Shown here in pieces: positions 9,307-17,505 of a DNA stretch of 64,000 nucleotides (positions within the stretch are counted from its first letter, which is position 1; each line of letters starts with the position of its first letter). Position numbers and translations under genes: made by a program. A model generated the notes under the pieces. That model saw only the letters and a program-made list of their open reading frames with translations, had not been told where the DNA came from and made no database searches. Origin of the DNA: Gammaproteobacteria bacterium (GTDB taxonomy: Bacteria > Pseudomonadota > Gammaproteobacteria > Steroidobacterales > Woeseiaceae); NCBI GenBank assembly GCA_029865385.1, contig JAOUGX010000006.1:17146-81145 (forward strand). Direction: 5' to 3'.

Positions 9307-9699
9307 GCGAATGAGCGCGGCGCCTGCATAAAAGCAGGCGAAACCGCCGATCATCGTTGCGCACAGATAGGCAAATGCCGGCAGTACCTCACCGCGCTGC
9401 ATCAGGTTACTCATCTCAACGACAAGCGCCGAGAGTGTTGTGAAGCTGCCGCAGAATCCAACGGCAAAGAAAAGCCGGTTTTGTTGCGTGATCAATTCAC
9501 TGTGACTGAACCAGCCAGGACTGGCCAGTAGCTGCACGACAATTCCCATGACGAAGCAGCCGATCAGGTTCGAAGCGAAGGTTCCCAGCGGAACAAGAAC
9601 GATACTGCGTGAAAGCCAAAGCGTCATCGCCAGGCGTGCCACGGCGCCCAGCGCGCCTCCGAGTGCAACCAGCAGAAACGACTGCATCATCGGTGGCAT
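9280..9699 (-). CDS. crcB: Fluoride channel CrcB/Fluc
   Basis: A 139-residue, four-helix inner-membrane fluoride exporter that works as a dual-topology dimer. Family motifs are clear: GGALGAVARL in TM1, GTFASNLIGCFVMG in TM2 with the conserved Asn, and GFCGSFTTLSALVVE in TM3, where the TTLS box contains the fluoride-track residues. The annotated start is at 9699; ATG codons at 9690 and 9687 are equally possible. No room exists for a fluoride riboswitch, since the preceding gene ends only 27 bases upstream; it may be cotranscribed with the nitronate monooxygenase gene. It is convergent with, and slightly overlaps, the decarboxylase gene. Confidence 0.92.
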   Translation of the reverse strand: MPPMMQSFLLVALGGALGAVARLAMTLWLSRSIVLVPLGTFASNLIGCFVMGIVVQLLASPGWFSHSELITQQNRLFFAVGFCGSFTTLSALVVEMSNLMQRGEVLPAFAYLCATMIGGFACFYAGAALIRSVVQTQGG

Positions 9700-9726
9700 T
9701 TTCAGCTAATCTCTTATTCCACAGGC

Positions 9727-10692
9727 TCAGGCAGCTGTCACGCGCTGCAATGTGTCGCGGTATTCCCGCTCGATCTGCATCACGACATCGTGCACCGGCA
9801 GAATTTCGTCGATTGTTCCCACGCCCTGCCCCGCGCCCCAGATGTCGCGCCATGCCTTGGCGCGGCTGTTACCCCCACTGCCGAAATTCATATGTTTCGT
9901 GTCGACCTGATCGAGATTGTCCGGATCGAGCCCGGCGGCTTCTATACTGCCGCGAAGGTAGCTGCCATGGACTCCAGTGAATAACGGCGTGTAAACGATA
10001 TCCGCCGAATTGCTGTTCACAATCATCTCCTTGTACTTTGCCGGGGCGTTTGCTTCGGTGGTCGCAATGAAGCGCGTGCCGAAATACGCGAGGTCGGCAC
10101 CGATGGCGCGAGCGGCAACAAGATCGCAACCGCGACTCATGCTGCCGGACAGGATAAGCGCTCCGTCGAAAATCCTGCGGATCTCCTTGATCAGTGCGAA
10201 TGGACTGGTGGTGCCGGCATGTCCACCTGCGCCGGCGCACACGGCAATGATGCCATCGACGCCCTGTTCCAGCGCTTTCTCCGTGTGACGCAGATTGATC
10301 ACATCGTGAAACACGATGCCACCGTAGCTGTGTACTGCATCGACTACGTCGGCCGGCGGACGCAGACTGGTAATGACGATGGGAACCTTGTACCTGACGC
10401 ACATCTCGACGTCGTGACCGAGGCGATCATTGCTCTTGTGCACGATCTGGTTGACGGCGAACGGGGCAACGGGGAGGCCCGGATTCTTCGCCGAGAACTC
10501 CGCCAGTTCCGTTGTAATTTTCTGCAGCCATTCCTCCAGCATGCTCTCCGGCCTGGCGTTCAGTGCCGGGAACGAGCCGACTATGCCGGCCTTGCATTGC
10601 GCCAACACCAGCTCAGGGCCGGAAACGATGAACATCGGCGCCCCGATCAGCGGTATTCTGAGCTTGCCGTCAAGGTTTGCAGGTAATGCCAT
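9727..10692 (-). CDS. Nitronate monooxygenase (2-nitropropane dioxygenase family)
   Basis: A 321-residue FMN-dependent TIM-barrel enzyme that oxidises alkyl nitronates. Supporting segments are IPLIGAPMFIVSGPELVLA at the N-terminus, the FMN phosphate-binding GAGGHAGTTSPFALI region and ILSGSMSRGCDLVAARAIGADLAYFGTRF. I chose the ATG at 10692 over a TTG eight codons upstream because a GGAG ribosome-binding site lies six bases ahead of it. The closely related enoyl-reductase and IMPDH-like folds are less likely given the GGHAG motif. It is followed by crcB. Confidence 0.88.
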   Translation of the reverse strand: MALPANLDGKLRIPLIGAPMFIVSGPELVLAQCKAGIVGSFPALNARPESMLEEWLQKITTELAEFSAKNPGLPVAPFAVNQIVHKSNDRLGHDVEMCVRYKVPIVITSLRPPADVVDAVHSYGGIVFHDVINLRHTEKALEQGVDGIIAVCAGAGGHAGTTSPFALIKEIRRIFDGALILSGSMSRGCDLVAARAIGADLAYFGTRFIATTEANAPAKYKEMIVNSNSADIVYTPLFTGVHGSYLRGSIEAAGLDPDNLDQVDTKHMNFGSGGNSRAKAWRDIWGAGQGVGTIDEILPVHDVVMQIEREYRDTLQRVTAA

Positions 10693-10759
10693 CGATATCT
10701 CCGGTCCGGGATACAAAAAAACGAGCGCATCCTAACATAGCCGGCCGCCCTGACGGCAC

Positions 10760-10773
10760 GTGACTGCTGTCAC
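10760..10773. promoter_or_regulatory. Inverted repeat GTGAC-N4-GTCAC in a divergent intergenic region
   Basis: A perfect 5-base inverted repeat with a 4-base spacer lies between the nitronate monooxygenase start (10692, minus) and a small plus-strand gene (10808). An extended -10-like TGCTAGACT lies just to its right (about 10792-10800). The placement fits an operator, but there is no independent support. Confidence 0.3.
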
Positions 10774-10807
10774 ATTTCAGCTCGAACGTCACTGCTAGAC
10801 TGACACG

Positions 10808-11032
10808 ATGAAAAAATCAAACCATCCAGGTGTCGAAGACACTGCGCAAAAGGCAATTGACGCGTTGACCGGTGTCGACTGCAAGTCAGTTTCCTTCGTA
10901 CAACTTCGAAAATTGAACGCCGCGTTGCTTGACGCCAGCGAGCGCGTTGCAGCGGAGACGGCACATCGCTCGAATGACGATGCTCTCGGGGATACGGTCA
11001 GAGTCGCCGTCCCGACTTCTACCGACAGGTAG
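10808..11032 (+). CDS. Small hypothetical protein (74 aa)
   Basis: A 74-residue ORF beginning MKKSNHPGVEDTAQKAIDAL. The composition is soluble and helix-prone, with no membrane segment or recognised motif. Support is limited to a good ATG, amino acid usage that looks protein-like, and the fact that it fills the gap between divergent and convergent neighbours. A -10-like TAGACT sits only about eight bases upstream of the ATG, so any transcript would be almost leaderless, and no clear Shine-Dalgarno is visible. I do not recognise the family. Confidence 0.45.
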   Translation: MKKSNHPGVEDTAQKAIDALTGVDCKSVSFVQLRKLNAALLDASERVAAETAHRSNDDALGDTVRVAVPTSTDR

Positions 11033-11052
11033 TTCCGTGCAAGCAGCAACCG

Positions 11053-11454
11053 CTATGCGGCCATGAAGCTGGCTTCGCAATCCGCAACGAGTGTTCCGTC
11101 AGAAAGGCGCGCCTCTCCCCTGAGAACGATCAACCGTTTGCGCTGACTATCGATCCAGCCCTTCAGAAAGATACTTTCATTCACCGCCAGTGGACGGCGG
11201 TAGCGGATTTCGCATCGCGCCGTATGCGCCTTTATGTTCTTCAAATAGAGGACATTGGCCATGACATCGTCCAGCGCCGAAAAGATGATGCCGCCGTGCA
11301 CTGTATTACTGTAGCCCACGTGATTTTCGTTCGCCCGGAATTCGCCGCTGCAAACATCGTCTGCCAGCGTGAATCGAATCTGCAGCCCAATGGGATTGTC
11401 CGGGCCACAGGCGAAACACATTTTCGCTTCTTCGATCTGGTTTGCATTCGACAA
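11053..11454 (-). CDS. PaaI-type hotdog-fold thioesterase
   Basis: A 133-residue acyl-CoA thioesterase-like protein. The MCFACGPDNPIGLQIRF opening and the NTVHGGIIFSALDDVMAN segment, which contains the HGG catalytic loop and helix of the hotdog fold, mark the 4HBT/PaaI group. The start is a TTG at 11454, preceded by GGAG at seven bases; the next in-frame ATG at 11421 would remove only 11 residues. It lies 36 bases downstream of ccmI on the same strand, so it may be the last gene of the ccm transcript. The substrate is unknown. Confidence 0.8.
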   Translation of the reverse strand: MSNANQIEEAKMCFACGPDNPIGLQIRFTLADDVCSGEFRANENHVGYSNTVHGGIIFSALDDVMANVLYLKNIKAHTARCEIRYRRPLAVNESIFLKGWIDSQRKRLIVLRGEARLSDGTLVADCEASFMAA

Positions 11455-11490
11455 AGGGCCGCTCCGAAACGTCGTGTTGTGATTCCGGTT

Positions 11491-12492
11491 CTACGGTACT
11501 TGCTGATCGATACGGATTCGAACGGATTCGCTGTTTCCCCTTTGGATCGTCAGCGTTCCGAACCAATCGCCGCTTTGCGCTATTGGATTGCCGGACATCG
11601 AAACCCGGGCGATCAATTCGAGTTCTGCAAATGCAGACGGCACGCGGCCCGGTATCATCGCGTCGGCGTCCGACAATGTGATTACGGCAGGCAGTTCGGC
11701 GGCGCGTCGGCGAACAGCCGCAATCGGCGGCGACGGTTGCGCCGGGTCTCGCGCTATGACGAATACCGTTGCATCCGGGAGAACTGCGGATTCGGCCTCG
11801 GTACTTAACTCGACGTCAATGGAAATTCCGAGGCCTGGCTCTGCACTGCTATCCGCCATGGCAGCGAGCGACGGTGGCGGCTCTCCCCGCAACTCTGCGA
11901 TCCGGGTCCGGAGAATGTCCTCGATTTCCTTGGGTTGCGGGCTTGCCAGCAGTGCCTCCCAGCGGTCGGCGCCGAGTTGGGAATCGCCGCGATTGATCGC
12001 AACCAGGCCCGCATAGAAAAGGGCTTTCGGGTTGCCGGGTGCAATGGACAACGCGGTTTCGAACAACTGCCCGGCGCGCGCCGTTATGCTGCTTTGGTCG
12101 TTCATGAAGATCGCTTCGCCGAGGTCGGCCAACGTCTGAGCATCGCGTCCGGATTCGAGTTCCACTGCTTTCTCGAAGGCGGCGATCGATTCGGGCAGGC
12201 GTCGCAATTGGAGAAGCGATCGGCCGAGCATTTTCCAGCCGGCGATATCCTGTGGATTGTCTTTCAGCCGCGCCGCGAGGGAGTCCGTCATTTCCTCGAT
12301 GCTGGGCACGGATTCGGCTGCCGGGCCGCCGTGCGGACTGCCGATTTGCAGGTACAGCAGGGGTGTAAGGGCAAGCAGCACCAGCAGAACGGAGATCGCC
12401 GTCGACGAAATCCGTCTTTCACGTCGGTACAGGGGCCACAGCAGCATCACGGCCGCGGCCGCGAGCATGAGCGCGAAGATTGAATAGAGCAC
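11491..12492 (-). CDS. ccmI: Cytochrome c biogenesis protein CcmI
   Basis: A 333-residue membrane-anchored apocytochrome c chaperone that delivers apocytochrome to CcmFH. Two N-terminal transmembrane helices (about residues 3-20 and 31-50) flank a basic loop (YRRERR). TPR-like helices follow (AGWKMLGRSLLQLRRLPESI and neighbours) at roughly residues 80-210. The last ~100 residues form a periplasmic beta-rich domain. The start is GTG at 12492, three bases after the ccmH stop. Position at the end of ccmABCDEFGH supports the call. Confidence 0.9.
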   Translation of the reverse strand: MLYSIFALMLAAAAVMLLWPLYRRERRISSTAISVLLVLLALTPLLYLQIGSPHGGPAAESVPSIEEMTDSLAARLKDNPQDIAGWKMLGRSLLQLRRLPESIAAFEKAVELESGRDAQTLADLGEAIFMNDQSSITARAGQLFETALSIAPGNPKALFYAGLVAINRGDSQLGADRWEALLASPQPKEIEDILRTRIAELRGEPPPSLAAMADSSAEPGLGISIDVELSTEAESAVLPDATVFVIARDPAQPSPPIAAVRRRAAELPAVITLSDADAMIPGRVPSAFAELELIARVSMSGNPIAQSGDWFGTLTIQRGNSESVRIRIDQQVP

Positions 12493-12495
12493 GAA

Positions 12496-12933
12496 TCAGG
12501 CCTTTGTTTCGATAGTCGGTTCTACGTCTGATTCGTCGTCGATCGGCAGCGCCATACGCTTCCGCACTACGCGAAATGCGACGAACGCTCCGAATCCGGC
12601 GAAAACAAACAATGCCAGCCAAAGAAACATTCCGCTGCCGGACATTTGCGGCCGGTAGAGCGCAAACTCGCCGTAGCGCACCACCAGGAAGTCATAGACT
12701 TCCGCATCGGTCTTTCCTTCCTCGAGCAGGCGGCGGATTTCGCGCCGCAGGTCGTCGGCGAGAAAGGCGTTCGAGTCCTTGATCGTCTGGTTCTGGCACT
12801 TGAGGCAGCGGACTTCCGAAATGATTTTCTCGTAACGCGCCTGCAGCTCGGGATCTTCGAATGCCAGTCCGGTGTCGATCGCAAGCGACGCCATTGGTAT
12901 CGCTAGCAGGAGGGCTGCAAGAAAAAACCGCAT
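12496..12933 (-). CDS. ccmH: Cytochrome c maturation protein CcmH
   Basis: A 145-residue periplasmic, membrane-anchored thiol oxidoreductase that handles the reduced heme-binding cysteines of apocytochrome c. A signal sequence (MRFFLAALLLAIPMASLA) precedes the domain, the redox motif RCLKCQNQ holds C43 and C46, and a C-terminal helix (FLWLALFVFAGFGAFVAF) anchors it. This is the short, single-domain form, separate from CcmI. The ATG overlaps the ccmG stop as TGATG. Confidence 0.93.
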   Translation of the reverse strand: MRFFLAALLLAIPMASLAIDTGLAFEDPELQARYEKIISEVRCLKCQNQTIKDSNAFLADDLRREIRRLLEEGKTDAEVYDFLVVRYGEFALYRPQMSGSGMFLWLALFVFAGFGAFVAFRVVRKRMALPIDDESDVEPTIETKA

Positions 12934-13466
12934 CAGGATGCACTCCCCTCGGCCTGCAGAATTCTCGGCTCGAATTCCTGTTGCCAGACCTGGCTGTTCA
13001 GCGGACCGAGATATTTGTACAAAACGGTGCCGTCCTTTGCGATCAGGAACGTTTCGGGCGCACCGTAGACGCCCCAGTCAATTCCGGCCTTTCCGTCGCC
13101 ATCGTAGCCGGACACGACATAGGGATTGCCGAGCTGCCGCAGCCATTGCAGAGCATCCTCGCGCCGATCTCGCCAGTTCAGGCCGTAGATCGGGATCACC
13201 TTGTCGCGCGCCAGCTGCAGCAGGAACTCGTGTTCCTGGCGGCAACCGACGCACCAGGTAGCCCAGACGTTGACCAGCACGACCTGACCGGAAAGATCCG
13301 CGTTGCTGACTCGTTTGCTGGCGTTTTCGAGCGTTGGCAAATCGAATGCCGGTGCTGCCCTGCCGATAAACGGCGACGGCAGAATGGTCGGATCCTTGTT
13401 CAAACCGATCATGAACACGCCGAGCAGAATGACGAATACGACGATCGGTGCGATGTATCGGTTCAT
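12933..13466 (-). CDS. ccmG: Thiol:disulfide interchange protein CcmG/DsbE
   Basis: A 177-residue thioredoxin-fold protein tethered by one N-terminal helix (about residues 5-22), facing the periplasm. The active site is WATWCVGCRQE with C72 and C75. The GVYGAPETFLIAKDG segment carries the cis-proline loop. It supplies reductant to the CcmH/apocytochrome pathway. It overlaps ccmF upstream (TGATG) and ccmH downstream, so the cluster is translationally coupled. Confidence 0.94.
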   Translation of the reverse strand: MNRYIAPIVVFVILLGVFMIGLNKDPTILPSPFIGRAAPAFDLPTLENASKRVSNADLSGQVVLVNVWATWCVGCRQEHEFLLQLARDKVIPIYGLNWRDRREDALQWLRQLGNPYVVSGYDGDGKAGIDWGVYGAPETFLIAKDGTVLYKYLGPLNSQVWQQEFEPRILQAEGSAS

Positions 13467-15427
13467 CAGGCGGGTTTCCCTTCCAGCGCTGCCGCGGGTT
13501 CCGTGGCTTTGACGCTAAGGCGATAACGGCGATCGCTCGCGGCGATAATGCCGCCGAGGGCCATGACCAGCGCGCCAAGCCAGATGAATCTAATCATCGG
13601 CTTGTACTGAATACGCACGCTCCACGCATCACCTCCGAGGGGGTCGCCGAGTGCGACGAACAGATCGCGATTCCAGCCGGCGTCGATGCCTGCCTCGGTC
13701 ATCGGACTTTGCTGCACAAGGTAAGTCCGTTTTTGCGGTCGCAATTGGGTCACGAATTCGCCGTTCCGGTGGACATCCACTTCACCCTCGAGCGCCCGGT
13801 AATTCGGCCCATCGACCTGGCGCAGGCCGCGCAGCTCGAACTGGTAACCGGCCACCTCAATGGAATCGCCCGGCACCAGACGGCGGTCTTCTTCGACGGT
13901 ATAGGCCGATACTATGGTTACGCCGAGGACGAACAGGCCAAGCCCGAGGTGTGCGACGGACATGCCAAGGACTGCGCGCGTTATAGCGGGCGTGCCCGGC
14001 GCGCGGCGCAGCGAACGAATGGGCTGCAAAAGCGAGACGGCGATAATCCAGACCGCGGCGATACTGCCGACAGTGACCAAAAGGCCGAAGCGGCCATACA
14101 ACAGGACCGGAATCAGTCCTCCAACGACCAGTGCGATGATGGCCGGAATCCGCACCTGCTTTGCGAGTGCGTTCCACGGCTGCAGCCGCCAAGCGGTTTG
14201 CATACCCAGGCCGACCAGCAGGATCAACGGCAGCATTGGAATGGCAAAGGCAATTTCGAACCACGGCGGTCCAACGGATATCTTGCCGGCCTCGAATACC
14301 TCGACCAGCAATGGCGCCAGCGTTCCGAAAAGAATCAGCGTTGCCGCGATCACCAGCAGCACGTTATTCAGCAACAGGAAAGTCTCTCGCGACAGCGGTC
14401 GGAAGCCGGCCGCCGAATCGAGTTTCGGCGCACGCCATGCGTACAGGATCAGCGCGCCAAGGATGACGATTGCGAGGAAAGCCAGAATAAAGCGGCCGCG
14501 GGTCGGGTCGGTGGCAAAAGCATGCACCGAAATCAGGATGCCCGAGCGCACCAGGAAAGTTCCTAGCAGGCTCAGCGAAAACGCCGAGATGGCCAGCAGC
14601 AGCGTCCAGCTCTTGAAAAGCCCGCGCTTTTCGGTAACGGCGAGCGAATGGATCAACGCCGTGCCGACCAGCCATGGCATGAACGAGGCGTTCTCGACCG
14701 GATCCCAGAACCACCAGCCGCCCCAGCCGAGCTCGTAGTAGGCCCACCAGCTGCCGAGCGCGATGCCTACAGTCAGGAACAGCCAGGCAAAGGTCGTCCA
14801 TGGCCGGGTCCATCGCGCCCAGCTCTGATCGAGCTGGCCGCTGAGCATGGCCGCAATGGCGAATGCAAACGCGACCGAGAATCCAACATAGCCGACGTAC
14901 AGGATCGGCGGATGAATGGCGAGTCCGGGATCCTGCAGCAGCGGATTGAGGTCGCCGCCGTCCACAGGCGCGGGAAACAGTCTTTCGAAGGGATTTGAAG
15001 TGAGCAGAGTGAACAACAGAAAGCCGCAGCTCAGCAAACCGAGCACGCCGATGACCCTCGCCGAGAACGCGTCCGGCAGCTCATCGCTATAACGCCCTAC
15101 TGCGACGGTCCAGACCGCAAGAATCAGGATCCAAAGTAGCAACGAACCCTCGTGGGCGCCCCAGACGGCAGAAAATTTGTAAATGTTGGGCAGTGCGAGC
15201 TGCGAGTGATTGGCAACGTACAGGACCGAGAAATCACTTTGCAGGAAGGACCAGGCGAGACTGGCGAAGGCGATGCCGACAAAAAACAGCTGACCGACGG
15301 CAGCCGGTCGCGCCACAGCCATCATCGCGGCGTCGTTTCGATGCGCCCCAACCAGCGGCAAAACGCCCTGGCAAATGGCCAGTGACAGGGCGAGGATCAA
15401 TGCAAAATGTCCGATCTCTGGAATCAC
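13466..15427 (-). CDS. ccmF: Cytochrome c heme lyase subunit CcmF
   Basis: A 653-residue polytopic protein with about 14-15 transmembrane helices that attaches heme to apocytochrome c. The tryptophan-rich heme-handling WWD motif GWGGWWFWDPVENASFMPW is intact, and histidine-bearing segments such as NHSQLALPNIY and DPGLAIHPPILYVGYVG are present. The length is typical of the family. The start overlaps ccmE by ATGA. Reading frames on the opposite strand across this gene are codon-bias shadows. Confidence 0.96.
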   Translation of the reverse strand: MIPEIGHFALILALSLAICQGVLPLVGAHRNDAAMMAVARPAAVGQLFFVGIAFASLAWSFLQSDFSVLYVANHSQLALPNIYKFSAVWGAHEGSLLLWILILAVWTVAVGRYSDELPDAFSARVIGVLGLLSCGFLLFTLLTSNPFERLFPAPVDGGDLNPLLQDPGLAIHPPILYVGYVGFSVAFAFAIAAMLSGQLDQSWARWTRPWTTFAWLFLTVGIALGSWWAYYELGWGGWWFWDPVENASFMPWLVGTALIHSLAVTEKRGLFKSWTLLLAISAFSLSLLGTFLVRSGILISVHAFATDPTRGRFILAFLAIVILGALILYAWRAPKLDSAAGFRPLSRETFLLLNNVLLVIAATLILFGTLAPLLVEVFEAGKISVGPPWFEIAFAIPMLPLILLVGLGMQTAWRLQPWNALAKQVRIPAIIALVVGGLIPVLLYGRFGLLVTVGSIAAVWIIAVSLLQPIRSLRRAPGTPAITRAVLGMSVAHLGLGLFVLGVTIVSAYTVEEDRRLVPGDSIEVAGYQFELRGLRQVDGPNYRALEGEVDVHRNGEFVTQLRPQKRTYLVQQSPMTEAGIDAGWNRDLFVALGDPLGGDAWSVRIQYKPMIRFIWLGALVMALGGIIAASDRRYRLSVKATEPAAALEGKPA

Positions 15428-15894
15428 TGCGTGGCCCCCTCGGATTCGGCCGCCGCCTCGGCGGCTTTCGCGGCTGCGTGCTTCGCCAGCGTATCGGCAA
15501 CCTCCGGCGGCATGTAGTTCTCGTCGTGCTTCGCCAGCACGGTGTCTGCCATAAATCGTCCGTCATCGCCCAGGCGGCCATGTGCAATCACACCCTGTCC
15601 CTCGCGAAACAGATCGGGGAGAACCCCGCTGTAGGCGACGACGAGATCCGATTCGGTGTCGGTCAGCGTGAACTCCATCTCGAGTTCGCCGGGATCCCGG
15701 CGCACGCTGTTCTCCATCACGAGACCGCCAACGCGAAAATTGCGATCGTCCGGGACGTTGCCCTTGGCGACTTCCGATATCTCGATGTAGAACATCATGT
15801 TGTCCTGGAATGCTCTCAGCGTCAGTGCTGCGGCAATCGCCAGGCCCGCTACGGCCAACCCGACCGCCAGCATTCTCTGCTGTCGTGGTTTCAT
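15424..15894 (-). CDS. ccmE: Cytochrome c maturation heme chaperone CcmE
   Basis: A 156-residue periplasmic OB-fold heme chaperone. The N-terminal anchor helix spans about residues 9-27. The covalent heme-binding motif KHDENYMPPEV carries H123 and Y127. The flexible alanine-rich C-terminus is usual for CcmE. The open frame extends 86 codons further upstream, but the ATG at 15894 gives the family N-terminus (KPRQQRM then helix) and overlaps the ccmD stop by ATGA. Confidence 0.95.
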   Translation of the reverse strand: MKPRQQRMLAVGLAVAGLAIAAALTLRAFQDNMMFYIEISEVAKGNVPDDRNFRVGGLVMENSVRRDPGELEMEFTLTDTESDLVVAYSGVLPDLFREGQGVIAHGRLGDDGRFMADTVLAKHDENYMPPEVADTLAKHAAAKAAEAAAESEGATQ

Positions 15895-16055
15895 CTGCTC
15901 TGCTCCATCGCTTTCAGTTGGGTGCGAATGTCGTTGAAAATCCTGTGCTGGCGCCGACGCGCCGAAATCGCACAAACGGCCAGCACTATCAGTGTTAAGC
16001 CAATGCAACTCCATACGTAGGGTCCGTAACCCCCCATACTCAGAGCCTCGCTCAT
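15891..16055 (-). CDS. ccmD: Heme exporter protein CcmD (54 aa)
   Basis: A short gene that fills the gap between ccmC and ccmE. Translating the minus strand from the ATG at 16055 gives a 54-residue protein beginning MSEALSMGGYGPYVWSC, then a single hydrophobic helix (IGLTLIVLAVCAI), then a basic stretch SARRRQHR. This topology is the CcmD signature; the protein releases holo-CcmE from the CcmABC complex. The ATG overlaps the ccmC stop (TGATG) and its own TGA overlaps the ccmE start (ATGA). Confidence 0.92.
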   Translation of the reverse strand: MSEALSMGGYGPYVWSCIGLTLIVLAVCAISARRRQHRIFNDIRTQLKAMEQSR

Positions 16056-16795
16056 CACCGCATCTCCCCGCCGAGCACCAGTTCACGAACCCAGCGGGAG
16101 CGCCGTTCCCGGTACAGGACCTCGCTGCGCACGCGGTACAGCAGCAACGCACCGAAAACCAGCGTAAATCCGAGGATGTTGATCAGCAAAGGATTCAGCA
16201 TTTCGGGCGGCATTTTTCCTTCCATGACCGTCTGCCCCTGGTGCAGGGAGGTCCACCAGTACACGGAGTAATGAATAATCGGGATATTGACTGCTCCTAC
16301 GAGGGCCAGTACCGCGCTGGCCTTGTCGGCCTTCAGCGGATCATCTATGGCGGAACGCAGTGCCATGTAGCCGAAATACAGAAATAACATTAAAAGTTGC
16401 GATGTCAGCCTTGGATCGCCCCACTCCCACCAGGTTCCCCACATCGGCCGACCCCAGATAGAGCCGGTGGCGAGCGCCAGGAAAGTGAACCAGGCTCCGA
16501 GCGGCGCTGCGCCGGCGGCGACCGCATGTGCCAGCTTCATGCGCCAGATCAGCCCTATGGTCGCCGACACGGCCATGATCGAATAGGCCATCATCGACAG
16601 GTAAGCCGTCGGCACGTGAACGTAAATGATGCGAAAAGCATCCTTTTGCTGGTAGTCGATCGGCGCCTCGAACAGGCCGCCCCAGCTGCCCCAGCCGATC
16701 AGGACCAGGCCGGTAACGGCAAAAACGCGGATAAATGCCGGTGCAATGCGATAGAAGTGTGGCGGTGAGGCCAGCTTGTGAAAAAACGTCCACAT
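16055..16795 (-). CDS. ccmC: Heme-handling protein CcmC
   Basis: A 246-residue protein with six transmembrane helices that loads heme onto CcmE. The tryptophan-rich motif WGTWWEWGDPRLTS, conserved in the CcmC/CcmF heme-handling family, is intact, as are the flanking histidines (YVHVPTAYLSM and HYSVYWWTSLHQG). It starts 11 bases after the ccmB stop and is coupled to ccmD by a TGATG junction. Confidence 0.95.
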   Translation of the reverse strand: MWTFFHKLASPPHFYRIAPAFIRVFAVTGLVLIGWGSWGGLFEAPIDYQQKDAFRIIYVHVPTAYLSMMAYSIMAVSATIGLIWRMKLAHAVAAGAAPLGAWFTFLALATGSIWGRPMWGTWWEWGDPRLTSQLLMLFLYFGYMALRSAIDDPLKADKASAVLALVGAVNIPIIHYSVYWWTSLHQGQTVMEGKMPPEMLNPLLINILGFTLVFGALLLYRVRSEVLYRERRSRWVRELVLGGEMR

Positions 16796-16806
16796 GGTTT
16801 CTTTTC

Positions 16807-17505
16807 TTACTCGTTACTGATTTTAAGGGCAGCCGCTGTAGCGAATGGTGCGAGCGACAGGTTGAGCATGCAATAGCCGGCAAGAAAGTACACGCCCGAC
16901 GATGTCGCGTCGCCGGCGACGGCCAGCGAGACCGTTCGCGCACCGAAAATCAAAACCGGCATGGCCAGCGGCAGGATCAGCAGGCTCAGCAATGCATTAC
17001 CGCGATTCAGTCCGACCGTCAATGCCGCGCCTATGGAGCCCAGCAGGCTCAGGCTGATGGTACCGAGTGTCAGCGTCAACAACAGGATGCCGGTGATTTC
17101 CGTGGGCAGGCTGAAGGTCATGGCTATTACCGGTGAAACCAGCACGAGAGGCAGCCCCGTTGTCAACCAGTGTGCGACGGACTTGCCGAGCACCAGCAGC
17201 GGTAAAGGCTGCGGGCTCAGGATCAGCTGATCGAGACTGCCGTCTTCGTAATCCGATACGAACAGCCCGTTCAAGGCCAGCAAGGTTGCCAGAAGCGCTG
17301 CAACCCAGAGTACACCGGGCCCGTTAAGCAAGAGCTGTTGCTGGCTTGGGCCGGTGGCGAGCGGGAAAAGCGTACTGACCATGGCATAGAACACCAGCGG
17401 ATTGAGAGCATCGCCAGGGCGTTTCCATGCCAGCAGCAGATCTCGGCGAACGATCGCCGAAAAACCGGCAAGCAAGTCGCTACCATCGTGCTCTGCAGGC
17501 GTCAT
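16807..17505 (-). CDS. ccmB: Heme exporter ABC permease CcmB
   Basis: A 232-residue, six-helix permease partner of CcmA. Segments such as RRDLLLAWKRPGDALNPLVFY at the start and SLDQLILSPQPLPLLVLGK match the family. The open frame runs 21 codons further upstream, but the ATG at 17505 overlaps the ccmA stop (ATGA) and restores the family N-terminus. Together with CcmA and CcmC it forms the ATP-dependent complex that releases holo-CcmE. Confidence 0.94.
   Translation of the reverse strand: MTPAEHDGSDLLAGFSAIVRRDLLLAWKRPGDALNPLVFYAMVSTLFPLATGPSQQQLLLNGPGVLWVAALLATLLALNGLFVSDYEDGSLDQLILSPQPLPLLVLGKSVAHWLTTGLPLVLVSPVIAMTFSLPTEITGILLLTLTLGTISLSLLGSIGAALTVGLNRGNALLSLLILPLAMPVLIFGARTVSLAVAGDATSSGVYFLAGYCMLNLSLAPFATAAALKISNE

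Noticed and set aside
9321..9340. Hairpin CGCCTGC-ATAAAA-GCAGGCG downstream of the PLP decarboxylase stop, considered as a terminator
   Set aside because: There is no T run on either strand and the bases encode conserved crcB residues.
9700..9726. Fluoride riboswitch upstream of crcB
   Set aside because: Only 27 bases separate crcB from the preceding gene, too few for the riboswitch.
13448..14566. Plus-strand ORF of 372 codons opposite ccmF
   Set aside because: Shadow of ccmF; charged, repetitive product with no family features.
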